A stretch of 64,000 nt of DNA from positions 26,818,481 through 26,882,480 of the forward strand of contig NW_019211460.1 in assembly GCF_002443255.2 (NCBI RefSeq). Direction: 5' to 3'. Every line of letters starts with the position of its first letter. The stretch's first letter is position 1. This DNA is from Varroa destructor. Taxonomy: Eukaryota; Arthropoda; Arachnida; Mesostigmata; Varroidae. A program made the translations under genes and the position numbers. A model generated the notes under the pieces. The model was given only the letters and a program-made list of their open reading frames with translations, was not told where the DNA came from and did no database searches. Positions 39,601 to 52,295 of this stretch are shown in pieces.

Positions 39601-40688
39601 CACAAACATTTCAAATTATGGCACCATTATGTTATTACCTCCCTGAAATCATGTTTCCGGAAAAGAAAGAAGATTTTTAGATTTAAAAAAAAATTGCAGT
39701 GTTGTTTCTGAGAGACTTATTCCGGTGTAAATATGCGCCCAGTACAAGAGAATGCCCTCAAACTTGCCGCTAGTTTTTAGCCTGTATCGCAGTGTTTGCG
39801 CAGCTGATTCTGGCTATTCCGTAGTGCAGCGGATCCAACGATGGCAGCCTTTCTACGGTGGGTCTTATGTGCTGTGTTGTATGAACGGGTCAATCAACCA
39901 CACAGACGCCCAATAAGCTGTCCGCCAGAATGCGCTCAGAGATTAGATCAGGATATAGCCCTATTTGTCAGTTGAGAAGTTCATACTACTACGGACGTGG
40001 GTGCTCTTGACTTAGCTGTTACCAAGGTTAGATCCCTGTGATACTAGAAGCTCCTACATGTCCAGTTTCTGTCATCTAGATAACTGCGGTTTCAATATGC
40101 TTCCTTTGCTCCCTACTTCTTATAGGTCTGAAATAGCCTGAATCTGCATTCTGTGGCGTCACTTATGTTTTTGTGTGGAAATCAAGCTGAGTTCAGAGAT
40201 GTATCTACATCTGCTTGCCATAAAGTTTTAGCCCGACCCAGTTTGTAAAAAGTAGCCCTTGCTGCGTAACGACGACTAATGACTAAATAATTAATTAAGA
40301 TCATTGAAACAATTTTGTTCTAATTGCTACACGTTCGACTGCCACATATTTACCTTGCTGATAGCTGTGCAAATTTAGCAGACGTCAACGAAAAACCTAT
40401 AAAAAGCCAAAGCTAGCACTACTCTTACTTCTGTGCACTATTCCAAAACGTTAACTTCTAAAAGTAAGTCTTGATGATCACATGTTCAGTGCTGGTGGTC
40501 ATGTTCTCATGTATTTAATGAAGCTGTGTGGAAGCAACAGCAAGTGGCGAGTAACTTAAAGTTCCGCTAATATCTGGACGACAAATGCAATTTCGATAAT
40601 ACATAAAAGTAAGGAGTGCTGCAAGTGTTATGTTTTGTGTTGTCGGATGATTAAATTGAATATAACCAATAACAGTTGCCGTTGCAAG

Positions 40689-41168
40689 ATGGCAGGTCAC
40701 GCAACGGGCGACTTTTTATCGTCTGTTCGTAGTAAAGTGATGAGAAGTCAATGAATATCTCTCTCAAAAGAAGACACTGTTAAGTTGAACGGCGTTTCTT
40801 TTCAGCCATTAAATAATTCTTTCAATTAAATATAATCTAGCCAATAAGTAATTTATATCTTTCTTTTTGTTTGGAATAGATACGTGTTTAGTATATTGAG
40901 CTTTTCAAATCGACTGTTTAATATCTGCATAGTGGGCCCTTGTAGAACATAACCTTGCAATTATCACAGCAAGATGCTATTATCTAACGTTTGTTATGTC
41001 CAATATTATGTTTCAGTCTACTTTACGTGCATAATGTGGCAGAAAATTTTGTTGATCGTCTGCATGGGGTGGACATCGTACTTCTACGTGCTGTGGCGAT
41101 CGCTGAACGCAATGAACATACAATATGATCTGTACGATGAGGAATTTATGGACGACTCTGATGAATAA
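40689..41168 (+). CDS. Predicted 64-residue single-pass membrane microprotein
   Basis: Proposed exons are 40689-40731 and 41017-41168, with a 285-bp intron (donor GTA|GTAAAG, acceptor TATGTTTCAG|T). The phases match: one base plus two bases make ATC. The ATG context is good (GCAAGATGG). The protein starts MAGHATGDFLSSVR, has one hydrophobic helix at about residues 16-38 (WQKILLIVCMGWTSYFYVLW), and ends in an acidic tail with the last residues DEEFMDDSDE. An AATAAA follows 53 bases after the stop. I do not recognise the family. The short N-terminus, single helix and acidic C-terminus recall small mitochondrial or ER regulators such as EMRE in layout only; EMRE's proline-rich N-terminal motif is absent. 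Alternatively exon 2 is the last exon of a larger gene. Confidence 0.5.
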
Positions 41169-41221
41169 ACGTATTTGAATGGAACGTCAGCCTTATCTGT
41201 ATCAATCTGAGATGAGACCAT

Positions 41222-41227
41222 AATAAA
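41222..41227 (+). terminator. AATAAA polyadenylation signal of the microprotein gene
   Basis: A canonical AATAAA lies 53 bases after the TAA stop, a normal distance for a compact 3' end. Confidence 0.5.
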
Positions 41228-43604
41228 ACCGTCTCATTGCCGGTTATAATGAGTTCATGGGCCGCGGCCACAGGCAGGACAAATGGGAGTCCAATTGCCA
41301 AACTCCTCCACAGTGTCTGATGAAAGCATCTGCTGGAAGTTATTCATTAGAGCTACGATCAAACTATGGACTATTCTCTCTACTCGACTCTCGTAGGCCT
41401 TTATATATATATATGTAGGTATCAAACGGGTATATATATATATGTATTTGTGCTAGCAGCATGCTTTTTTTGCTACATGATTATGGTGTGGTAGCACGTG
41501 TACCGGTCCACGATCATTGGCCAGCGGAACGTGCGTATTTTTCGTGCAGGACGTTGAATGGTTCGCATTCGACTAAGGCCTAGTTGACCGCATCAAACTA
41601 ACGCTATGTAAAACGGCCCATTTTTTAAAATGCCGTTTGACATAAACCGTCGAAAAAACAAAAATGAAGAAAAGTAAACATTTTAAATCTATATACTACC
41701 TAACTATATCTGTTATTTTTTGTCGAACTCGGCATTTTTTCACAGATGTTTCTATTGCGCTCTTTCAAGTTTCCGTCATAAGTAAAAGAAAAAATGGGGA
41801 CCAGCGTCAAATACTTCTAGTTCGTCGCTAGTGAAAACCGTTAGTATAGTAGTTTAAGTTAATCAAGCAAAGGTTTGATCGGATTATGTAAATCGAGCCG
41901 GTTATCGCCCCTACACCTGGTCATAGTAGACCTAAGTAGTAAGATAGGTTCATTGTAATTGGGCGACGGTATTTCTCCTTGTCCCACGTGCCGGTACGGA
42001 ATCTATTTAGGCGACGTTCAGTCAACTCCTTGAAATTTACAAACCTTAAAATCAGGATCTACAAATCGGTAGATAGCTGCGACCGAAGCGCTTTTTGATT
42101 TATTTGACCTGATTAATTGCAGCCATGCGTTCACGTGCGACAACTAAATATTACTTAAAGCATGGTGTTCTTAAGAAATGTGTCACTAGATAACATTTGG
42201 GTGATTCTTTTGTATCAACAACTGTAACGCAGAACATGTGTGACTCAAATAAGGAGTCACCGCGATATCGTAGAAATGAGTTCTGTTTGAGGCGGTGGAA
42301 CTTGTATATCTGTCTATATTATATGGTTAAGTTGGAAGTGGCATGCAACCCAATTATGGAACCCGGCCTTCGTTAGTGAGTTCGTTCTTTCGATAAATTG
42401 AAATTATTAACTGTGACAAATCGTCAGAACAACGCAGAGATCATATAAGCATGTGTTTGACAATTGGGCAGAACTTCATTCGGATACGCTCTCCGATAAT
42501 TGCAGATCATTGTAATTCAGGGGCTTCCCGAATTGGTATTGAGGAGAAAGTTTGCCTACAAGTTAATCAAGAAGAGCAAAAGTTGTGAGACGACTCGCTA
42601 CTGTTCAGGGGCACATTTTACCATTAGCGGTTAAGTTGACGAAGCCAAGCGCTTGAGTACGCAATTCGGCTTGGATCGAAGTAAATGGTGCAGTGTGGTG
42701 GTCGCGCATGATGTCGTGGAGCCTGGCTGTAGCGGCTTAGCGGCCTTGCGCCAGGATTCGATGTTGCCGACGCACGTCCCTTTGGTGCGTTAGGCCCAGA
42801 AACCTCGAAGGTCCCAGCAGCTTTCAACTGGACCCTCTCCCGCGAGCTTGCCCTTGCCCCGTTAGTCACTGCCATTACACACGTAACAATGCTTTTACTG
42901 GTGAGGCCATCACGCTATACAATGCCTCATACACCACGCAGTGCTTAGCTGAGTACTTTTTAACGTTAGACCTTATCTAGTTCCCTTCTGTTCTCACTAC
43001 CGATTCTCTGTTGAAGCAATGTAACGTATCACGGAAAAGTTCCCGGTGCAATTTCTAGGAAGAACTGTCGGCGACGCTCGAGTAGCTGCGAATCTTATGC
43101 TTATGTTCAACAATCTCGTGCCGGCGATAGTAATTGTATTCTAGGAAGTGTTTTGTGTAATCTTCATCGCTGTATTCACTTCTTTACGTCAAAAAAAATT
43201 CGACTGCGGTTAAAGTGACCGGGTATTGTCATCGAATCAAACTAACCATTAAACATCTACAGATTCTTTGCCCTGTAAATACCCTTGTTGTCTTCGCTTG
43301 AGTTTTCACTGGGCCCGCTTCTAATATTAAATTGTCTCTCAATACTTCTGCAGGCGCCACCTCATCCATTTCACCGAATACATTTTACAAAGCCTTCGTT
43401 TGATTGGTGATCACTCAGAATAATAATTTCGAATAGTTCGGAGAAATACGCAATGATGCGTTCGGATATCCTGTCGCTTCAGGTCGAATTATGACAGCAA
43501 CGGGTCGGATCTAGCAACGCAATGCTTCCTACATAGGAAGTGCGTACATCATCGCATTAACGTTATAGTTATTAACATCAACTAAGAGCAATACTATTTA
43601 ACAG
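41228..43604. other. Intergenic DNA
   Basis: This is AT-rich, with two short TA runs near 41401 and 41431. One GC-richer patch is listed separately. No gene is recognised. Confidence 0.5.
42624..42875 (-). other. GC-rich island with 83-codon frame
   Basis: A patch clearly richer in GC than its flanks contains an ATG-to-stop frame on the minus strand (MAVTNGARASSRERVQLKAA...). Another minus frame in the same patch also reads like protein (LHDIMRDHHTAPFTSIQAEL). Two good frames in one short patch suggest a frameshifted remnant of a mobile element or retrocopy, not an active gene. No family is identified. Confidence 0.25.
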
Positions 43605-44603
43605 TGGACTCAACAACTATTCATAATGGAGTATCTGCTCACTTTCTTTGGTGGTCTTCACCGCAAGTTCGTCCAGCATGGACACCCTCGTCACGGAAAA
43701 TCGTCGATTCTCCAAATCAGTACACCCCAGGAAGCAAGTCTACCGGTCACTGTTGCTTCCCCGGTTCAGCCTCCATCAATAAGTGTTACCTTCAACCCAA
43801 AAGTGCATATAACCGAATCCAGCCCATCGAGAATTGTTTCTCTCGAACTTGCAGAAAGTGGAACTTCGTCAGTATCTCTGTTTGGCAGCATCAGCAAAGA
43901 AAGCTCGGTCGTGATCCCGTCCGAGGAATCGCTAACGACAGCACCGCTTTCCGTAATGGAAACTGATGATAGCTGTCGCAGCAGTCCACCATGTAGATTA
44001 CCTCTCGTACTCAACAGCACACGAGGTCTACGGGTCATACCAAACTTGCCAAACGCCTTCTCGCCGATCCTTCGGGTGCCACTAGACGATAGTAGCATGG
44101 GCAATTTTGAGGTCCAGCATCAAAATGTGAAAACAACCTTAGGCAATAAACGCAGTGCAGCTCTACACAAAAGTTCATCTACGCACAGTCGGTCGGGATC
44201 CAGAAACGATCACAATAGCCAGTTTGATCCAGCAAGTGTTGCTATCTCTGCTAATCACTCGGTGTGCAGTGACGTCAGCTGCACTTCCCGTTGTGATAGC
44301 GGTAGTGGCAATAAACGAAGGAGTATCGGAAGTAACGATCGCGGAGTTACAGCGCTCCGAAATAGCAGTATCAGTTTGCAGCAGTTCCTGCATAGGGTGA
44401 ATATGCTCGCGCGCTCCCGATCGCCCTTTGCTACACCGGAACCTCATGTGAGCCCAAGGAGTAAACGGAGAAGAAGCCTAACTCGACTATCGGGCGAAGG
44501 GACGGATACTTTACAAAAAAATGACGCCAGTTGCAACGCAGAAACCTTAGAGGCCGAAAACGCTACGAAAGCAACAAGATGTACTCCAGCTTTTATCAAC
44601 AAG
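43605..44603 (+). CDS. Long Ser-rich coding exon, function unknown
   Basis: An open frame of more than 320 codons ends at a good donor (ATCAACAAG|GTAAATAG), phase 0. It may start at the ATG at 43626 (MEYLLTFFGGLHRKF) or be entered from an acceptor ending at 43604 (TATTTAACAG). The stretch is rich in Ser, Thr, Pro and Arg, with Arg/Ser and Lys/Arg clusters such as SPRSKRRRSLTRLSGEG, and seems largely disordered. No known domain is seen. The next recognised + strand exons are those of the CAP gene 7.7 kb downstream; the two could be one gene, but joining them needs at least one exon I did not find. It is the longest unexplained frame in the window and is very likely coding. Confidence 0.6.
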
Positions 44604-47600
44604 GTAAATAGCAACCTTTTTCTGTAGTAGCTGGGCTTTATCTAATGCAAATTAACAAGTAATAACTGTGACTAGTCAGCCGAAGATTGGTTTAACGTCT
44701 GGTGTGTCATATACGTCGAAGCAGTACCGAATCGTCGGCAATATTTTGCTGAAATATAATTTTTCAATAGCTGTTTAATAAGCCACTTAAATATTTAAAG
44801 AGTTTGCAGGCTGTTTTCGAATTTTCCAACAATGACGCTCCTCGTGAGGTGTGAATTTCAAGGGCAATAAGCAGCTATAAGTGAGGTTGGGCTTTCCTGA
44901 ACTGGATTTACACAGCAGGCTCGTAGAAAAGTAGTCATGATTTGGCATTGACTTAAATAGACCCTTTATGGCTGCTTACAAGACGCCTGATGAGAGCCGA
45001 CACTTGCCAGCTTCCCGTATTTGGTGGAAATGATTTCACTTAAAGAATCAGGACTTGCCGGAAATTTGAACTTACTTTCGTCCCGCCTCGACGATACGAC
45101 ACCGAAAACAATAACGCTGCAATTCTGGTAACCTATGGTGGACAGTAGTTAGCGATACGGCCTTTGGCAGGAACCTTGGCGCGTTCGAAATTACGTTTTC
45201 CGTGGCAAATTCCGAATTGATTAAATTATGTTTTTTTCTATGCCCTACATGGAGATTGTGAGCCCAACTTCTATGTTCCTGTGAAGACAAAGATACATTT
45301 TGAGGATACAACAACTTTCAGCTTCTGTCAACGTTCTCTGCCAAAATTCCTCAGTAATATCCTATTCGTCACTCAGTTAGCACGGCTCTCTCCGATACAT
45401 TATACTATATAATATCCAACGTAATGGATAGTCGGGCAAACTCTGTCCCAAAACACAATACAGCTGTTATTGAAATTCGCAGGTGCATGATGTGGCATTA
45501 TTTACTATCGAAAGTACTAACCATTGCGATTGCAAAAGTCCGTAAAAAGCGTCCTGCAGTTCAAGCAAAGGAACGGAACGAGTGCCTAGAAATCTAAAGT
45601 ACTACGCAGACTGCGATAGCTTTTGCGCTCTATAACTTAGAAGTTCCTAGCAGGGCTCCGCATGGCGATTCTAGCGATCACATTTCTTGCAGACGGGTTT
45701 TACGCACGCGTAACTCGGCACCTTCCCGAGCTGCTCATTAAAAATTCGCACGTGCTGTAATAGCGTCAAGTAATAAGGTAAAGGCTGATGACGGAGTGCC
45801 ACCCGACTACCTTTGTTCCGGTCTTCGGTTGATCGACAAATACTCACACCAAAAGAACTTAGCTGCCCTCAATTCAGAATTTCGTACCCTCTCTCTCCTT
45901 CATAACTGTCGGAATAGTGTCTCGGAATAGTGTATGCAGATAGATGATAGGCCTTTGTTGCTTCTGAAGGTTGCTAGTTCGTCAGAACTTTCATGAACTC
46001 CATAAGCTTCCATACAATGACCTGTAGGACATGGTGCTAGATGAACTTTATTGTCCTTCAGTCATAGAAACCACAAATATAGGATATAAGCACTTTATCT
46101 TCCAATCGAATTACTTGTGCAGATTTCTGTGTTGTTAATTTTTTGGCGTTTCTTAAACCCCCACGTATATTTTCTCTGAATGGAGGCGACTATGCAAGGA
46201 AACGACGCTGTTTAGTTGGGTATGGATGGGCACGTGCGGCCGTCAAACCTACTATGCTTCGAAAACACAACAATAGAGCATACCAATTTCCTTCAATGAG
46301 CACGCTCGAAAAATGTTAGCATCTCTCACAGCCATGAACTGGTCGCTCTTGTCGTCTACAAAGACACTTCCCTTATTCAACTTCAACCTAGGCATACTAT
46401 AAAATATCAAAGTATTTCACTACAAGTCAATTCTCAACGTATCGCTGATTTATTTCAAAGAAAGTAACACATTTTCGCCCAAACCGCTGTCATGTTACTT
46501 GCAAAATTAAAAAGAGAATTGCATTATTAATACTCGTTTTGTCGAGTAAGTAGCTTCGAATCCTTTAACGGCTCATTTCAGCAAAAACAGATAATACTTT
46601 TGCCACGATTACTGAATTGTAACGAACTTTAATTTAAGTTTTAAAGTAGAAAAGTTAAGTTTCAAATTGTTTGAGAATTACGCGTTTACCTAACTGTGTT
46701 TGAGGATGACACGGAATAAGCATATTTCACGGATACCTAAATATAAAGTTTCATCGTACTATGTGTTAGCTTACTGTCTATTTTGCCTAAGGCAGTCCCC
46801 CACGTTTTGCTTTGAAACTGAACGCAGAAGCTTTAGCGACCTAAGGTATTAGCTTACGGAAATGTCCTGAAGGACCACACGTCGCGTGTCCTTCTTATCA
46901 AATAATATAGTGCACTCAACTTCATTTTGAATAAGGCTCGGCAGAAACATAGGTATGAATGAACCTGTTCGTGAATAAGGTTGCACACAGCCTATTTGGC
47001 TCGTTTACCACATAGTGTCTCTACGGCTGATAACTGACTTTTTGGATAGGGTCCCACGACCCACTGACAGTACCCTAGTCTTACTCTTAACACTACACCC
47101 CTATCTAACAATATGTATGGCAAACGATGATAAGTCGGCGATAGTAAATATTAGTAAAGCAGTAAAACAGGCAGCAACAACAACATAAGGTACCAACGTC
47201 CACCTCTAAGCCAAACGGCTTGCGCATTCATCGTTTGGGAGCACGTCTAGTGCGTCGTCGAATTTTTCCCTTGTTCGAGTAAGATTGTCTCCAAAGCTCT
47301 GGAGACGGGCGCATAACCTGCTTTCCAACTATATGTATATAGGTATCCACAAGGACGGTAACGGTTAACAAGTACAAACCGATAATGCTATGACAATTGT
47401 GGCACTTAAATAGCTTCTTGACATTAATTTGGGCATTTGAATTGTTCTCATGCTATCACTTATTGTACCTAAAATATACGAAAAGGGATCGTGTCGGCCA
47501 GCGAGCGGTGAGTAAATGAAGCAAGTTGTCCTCAACTCAATTATACTTTCATGATGTTCCATCCCTGAGCGTGAAAATAGACTCAATATTTGAATACTCT

Positions 47601-49384
47601 AACAAAGTATCAAAAACAAGGAGCCATAATATTACCATAAGCTCATTTATGGGGAACCCAATCGATACGCTTTTTGTAAGTAACTTGTAGCTCGATAGTT
47701 ACTGCAAGTCGTCGTACCGAATCGTTTTTTGCACCAGAAAATGGCAGAATAATTTTACTGTACATAATGCTTTCATATGTCTACACCTGTACATCACTGT
47801 ACGTCGTAAACTTCCCAGAAGAAGGATTACGCTTTGGAAGAAGGTTCAGTTCCTTGGTGCGTTCATATTTTAATTTAATATAATATAAATATATTTAATA
47901 TATAAAACAGTTTATATACTAAATGTGCTTATCGACTGCCTAGAGGTTGACCTCATATTAATAATGAATAATAAAAACGCGACGAAAAAATTCTTTGAGG
48001 ATTCTGTGCTTCCTTTGACTGAGGGGTCAATAAATCAGACGTTCATATGAGATTTCTATAGGAATGTAGAAAACTTCGGTATTCTTCCGTGCATGCGTCG
48101 TGTAATGAATCCTGTTCCTTTAAGAATCTGAAAAACGCGTTTCAGCTCTTCCTAGCTATTACGCAAAATGTTCACGTTAGTAATAATCAAAAGCTCACTA
48201 TAGCATAGTATATTTATTGGAATCCACGGCTGTAAAAGCGACGCATCGTTGACTCTTATATTTCGTGTTTAGACTGAGGTATCTACCCTGAGCATATCGC
48301 TTCGTTCAGTATGGGGTTTGTTGAGCAAGACTGCCCTCAAACAAAAGCGGATCCTAGGTGTCTGCCCGTTGAAAGCCATGATCGTGTTCACGATATAGTC
48401 GCAATTAAGCTTAGAGTTGACGTGTGACAAAACGTATTCAAGCCCTACTTAACCAAATAATCCTACGTGTCAAGGAAGCCAAAGAAATACATTTGATACA
48501 ATTACATTTGGTAGGCGTAAACATAACGATTGCGTTCGTTCTCTGCGACTGTATTATTTAGCATTCGTACGGCTAAGATTGAAGGATAAAGCTGTTTTGA
48601 AGGCAGTTTTGACTGTTTCAGTGTGAAGTGCTGTTATATAAATGTGTTTATTAGGGCAATGTATTAATAAAATGTTCGTCGCCGATTGTCCCGAATATCG
48701 AGATTTGCCCTTAAGCCTTGTAATCGCCTCACTTTATTGATAATAGATGCAGAGTGACTATGCGTCGCACTAAACAATAGTTCAGAGGCCATTGCTGCGG
48801 GATGTCGACAATGTTTAACGTTGTATGGAATTTCCGAGACAAAATGCGTGCACACCGAAGTGCATATACCCTTCTCCCCCCTCCCCCCTGAACATGTGCG
48901 TATTTCGTATAAAAACATTGGTTGCGAGTCGCTCCTTTAACAAAAATAACGAGCAGACCTACAAGCCTATCTGAAATAGCAATCTTTTTTAAAAGAAAGT
49001 CCTGCACATACTGCTGGCCTCTACCGACTCGCTTTTTAGGTTTCGAAGAGGTGAAAGTTGATTGTTTCGACATTAAGACATGAGTTTGTTCTGCTACGTT
49101 ATTTAGCACTTTTTTTGCGGTTCTTTGCATGTTAGTTTCAGTACCCTAAATCAAGGTATGGAGCTGCTTTCTATGAGAATGGATACATCCGATGAGGTAT
49201 AAAGTCGTGTTTATATACGAAGGACTAGCTGTTAATTTCCTTTCACCGTCCAAACTCCTCCATTTCCTCGCTGAACTTAGTCCAGCCCCGGATATATACC
49301 TAAGCCACTATGTTTTGCGTTTCACGTCCGGTCTCGCCGTTAGGCATTCCATCAGACGGTTGGCTCCCAGTGTGAAACGCAGTC
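44604..49384. other. AT-rich intron or intergenic DNA
   Basis: No exon with recognisable content is found. If the exon ending at 44603 continues, this is its intron. Small frames (45072-45314 -, 47365-47586 - and 48729-49130 -) have no domains. Confidence 0.5.
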
Positions 49385-49467
49385 TGTCTATGTCCGGGTT
49401 CGAACTTTGACCACAACGTGTCCCTCGGATTAGCAGGCGAATACGTATCCACTAAGCTACTGCATGT
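49385..49467 (-). mobile_element. tRNA-like element (SINE head or tRNA relic)
   Basis: On the minus strand a perfect A-box match (TAGCTTAGTGG, 49459-49449) is followed 42 bases later by a B-box (AGTTCGAACCC, 49406-49396). This is the spacing of a tRNA gene promoter. Between them CTGCTAA resembles a tRNA-Ser(GCT) anticodon loop. The anticodon and T stems do not pair well, so it is not a functional tRNA. Downstream a 10-bp inverted repeat (TGCGTTTCAC, 49316-49325, and 49372-49381) could belong to the element body. A tRNA-derived SINE is the likeliest reading; a decayed tRNA gene is the alternative. Confidence 0.45.
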
Positions 49468-51302
49468 ACACCTGTAGCAGTCAGACGTCAAGTAGTGGTT
49501 TGCGCAGTACGTACATTTGTTAAAATTATCCTAACTCGAGCCCCACTTGCATCCAACTTAGTAGATCGGTGGCGAGTGTAGGACTGACTGAATAGTCTGC
49601 AAAGCTCTTGGGAATAAAGTTCAACGTCGACCAACATTTGCCCTGTTCTAGTATTTCGCTTATCCGCATAAAGGTAGAAAGAAAATTACACCTATAACAA
49701 AGATAACGTCAAATAAGGATTAGTTCTTATATAATATTAACATACCAATTGTTTAGCCTTAGCACACTTCTACATGGAACAGTTCATATAAAAATGCACA
49801 TTTTTACCAATTATGACATGATAGGTTGCTTATTAAATGGTTTATATTTCTAAATGAGTATACAGCGCTGTTTTAGGACGCCAAACACAAAGTTACTGTC
49901 GTCGATACACAGTAAACCAAATGAATATTTCTAAGGAAAATCAAATTTTTGCCCCCCCTTTTTAGAGGGACATAAGGTAATTATCGAATTCAGTGTACTT
50001 TATTCCACGCTGCATTTCCCAGGACGAAGCTACACCAATCAAAATAAATCAGCTCTATCTGTGCTCTGTAAAGGGAGTTGTTTTCTAGAACTTAATCTGC
50101 GTCAAAGCGTCTCTTTTGCCATTAAAGACGCCTAGAGCACACTGGTTTATGTGACACAATTCTGCTATTGTACATCTGATGTTAAATCAGCGCGCACGAT
50201 GCTTGTAGCCGCCTTCTGTAGAACACTAATGTGGCATTGTTTTCAAACATAAAATATGAAAGTGACCTTATTTCTGTCGATCTAAAACCCACAATTACTA
50301 GGTATTGGGAAGAAAAATTACCTTTTTCCTCCTGGAAGGAAAAACATTTGGCCAATCGGTTCTATCTTCCGCTTCAGATTGCCCAGAACTGAACTATAAC
50401 GACCCACAAAACACCACGACAATCGGACCATTTCAAGTTAACGGACACAAACTTTTAATAGTATAGCAGAGCTCCACCTGCGGGCTTCGCTCTGCGTGTG
50501 ATTCATTATTGTATAAATAGAAAACGAATTTTACTTAAGTGGTACGAACTCTATTTTGAGTTAATAACAATGCAGTCGTTTAAATGTATATAGTTTGTTA
50601 TGTAATATAATTTTTACACTGATGACAAGTTAGTGCGGACGATGCCGGTGGCTGGATTTTTTTTTCACAGTGCTTGGTTTATGGCTAATCTAATTAACAT
50701 TACTCTCTATAAAGATGAACGAACTATCTCCTCTATGGACAGAAGTATTTGCTAAAATTTACACTACTTTACGGCACATCTCGGCAAACAGTCGCTGAAT
50801 TGGTGCCATCTTAAGAGTCATTCTGGGCCGGACAGGCCGGCACTCGTAAGTGCACGTAGATGGATGGAGCTAAGGCTACGCCTAAAACTATGAGTGCACT
50901 CAATCTAAAATTCTGTCGTTACTTTAAACTAAAATCTCCTATTTTTCAAGGAAAATACAGTGTACATTGCGTACATTATTAGCGACGATATCGCTATCAA
51001 TCTGCGAAATTATTAGCCTAGCTTCTGTCGATCTGATAATCTGTCTGGGGAGCAAATAAACGAACCCCAGATGCTTTGAGTAGCGCCCATACACTTTAAA
51101 AACAAGTTTACGGAGTTTCATCAAAGTGCTTATAAACCATCTAAAACAGCTATAAACAAACGTCGCCTATCATTAGGCGTCTGAGCTTTGGCGCAGATTC
51201 TTGCAATGGTGGTCTAACTATCACACTTTGTGCCTAGATCTAGTGAAGGATTTTCAAGTCGTTCTTGAGAGAACCTACTTAGGCTGCAGAACACCTATTT
51301 AG
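49468..51302. other. AT-rich DNA with weak coding-like patches
   Basis: A short frame near 50714 (MNELSPLWTEVFAKIYTTLR) and a minus frame at 50939-51124 look protein-like but are short and lack good splice sites. They may be part of the same decayed element as the next entry. Confidence 0.3.
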
Positions 51303-51641
51303 AGCTCGAAATTTACCAAAAGTGCTGGTCTCGATCTAAAACGAGCAAACGCTGTCGTGTACACACTGAAAAGCTTAGGAAATTACGAGCGCATTCAGTC
51401 CTACCTTTTAAAGGAACTAGAGATGAAGGTCGCGCTGGCAAAAAAGTAGGCCCGAGCGATTATGCTGGCCGAAGCTAACGTTAGGCACATTGAAGCTGAC
51501 ATTGTTGCGTTCAACGCAAATAATCCATTACTAGACAAGGCCCTACGGGTTATCTTTCCGCTTATCATACCGACTCAACTCGTGGGTCGGATGATTTTAT
51601 GTATACGTTCATTTGACAAAAGCGAGACCTTCATGCCGTAG
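51303..51641 (+). pseudogene. Stop-interrupted coding-like frame, family unknown
   Basis: One frame reads as protein for 48 codons (including YTLKSLGNYERIQSYLLKEL), hits a TAG at 51447-51449, then continues for 63 more protein-like codons (ARAIMLAEANVRHIEADIVA...) to a TAG at 51639. The two parts share one composition, with a Lys-rich helical segment around the stop, as if a Lys or Gln codon had mutated. No splice sites frame it. It looks like a pseudogene or a relic of a mobile element. I do not recognise the family. Confidence 0.35.
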
Positions 51642-52295
51642 TCTATAGGCAATTAATGTGCACCTTATAATAGTATACCTGGTCCTTGAATGTCGATTTT
51701 TGCTGCGCCAATAATAAATAGGTGATCTAGTTAGCGACAAAAAAACCCTACGGACATCAAATGCTACCGAGAATAAGAACTGATGAACTTTTCGTGGCCA
51801 TACTGCTTCAGTGAGCTGATACCCGACAAATGGAAAGACGCCGACTATATCAGAAAGCCAACTAGCGAACCGGATCCGGCTTTGCAGCGCGCATCTTATG
51901 CAGACGGAGTCCATCTTGGAACTTGTATTAGCATTGACATATTTGGTGTTCGTAGCTATATAGGCCGTCTACAAAAACATCGCTGGTCCTTCAATATATT
52001 CGTCCTACAGCAACAAAACGTACAATCCTGAAATGAGAGTCTACTGTGGATATGCTTTGACATTGGTCGAGATATTCGGTTGAAAACAAGAAATAACGGA
52101 AAATATCAAATACTGACTGATATACTAACTAACCGAGGGTCAGCCTCTGCGATGTACCTATTAAAGAAGCTTGAGTGTTGATTCTCTTTGTATAATCTTC
52201 TCAGAAATAGAGCTGGGATCAGTTCTACTGCTGCGTTAGCACGGGCTTTGACTTCGATTGTCCTCTGAGTCACACAACTTCAAGGCAAAAAACAA

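Larger units (their letters stand above)
34840..40688. other. ash1 3' flank and intergenic DNA
   Basis: No coding exon is recognised. Frames at 34886-35173, 35452-35637 and 38568-38810 on + show no domain. The stretch holds an (AC)n tract, a (TGGG)n/(GT)n tract, short TA runs, a 16-bp palindrome at 36065-36080 and a TTAA repeat near 38275. Part could be a long ash1 3' UTR. Confidence 0.5.

Noticed and set aside
43766..44447. Minus-strand frames opposite the Ser-rich exon
   Set aside because: Shadows. The plus frame is far longer and ends at a good donor.
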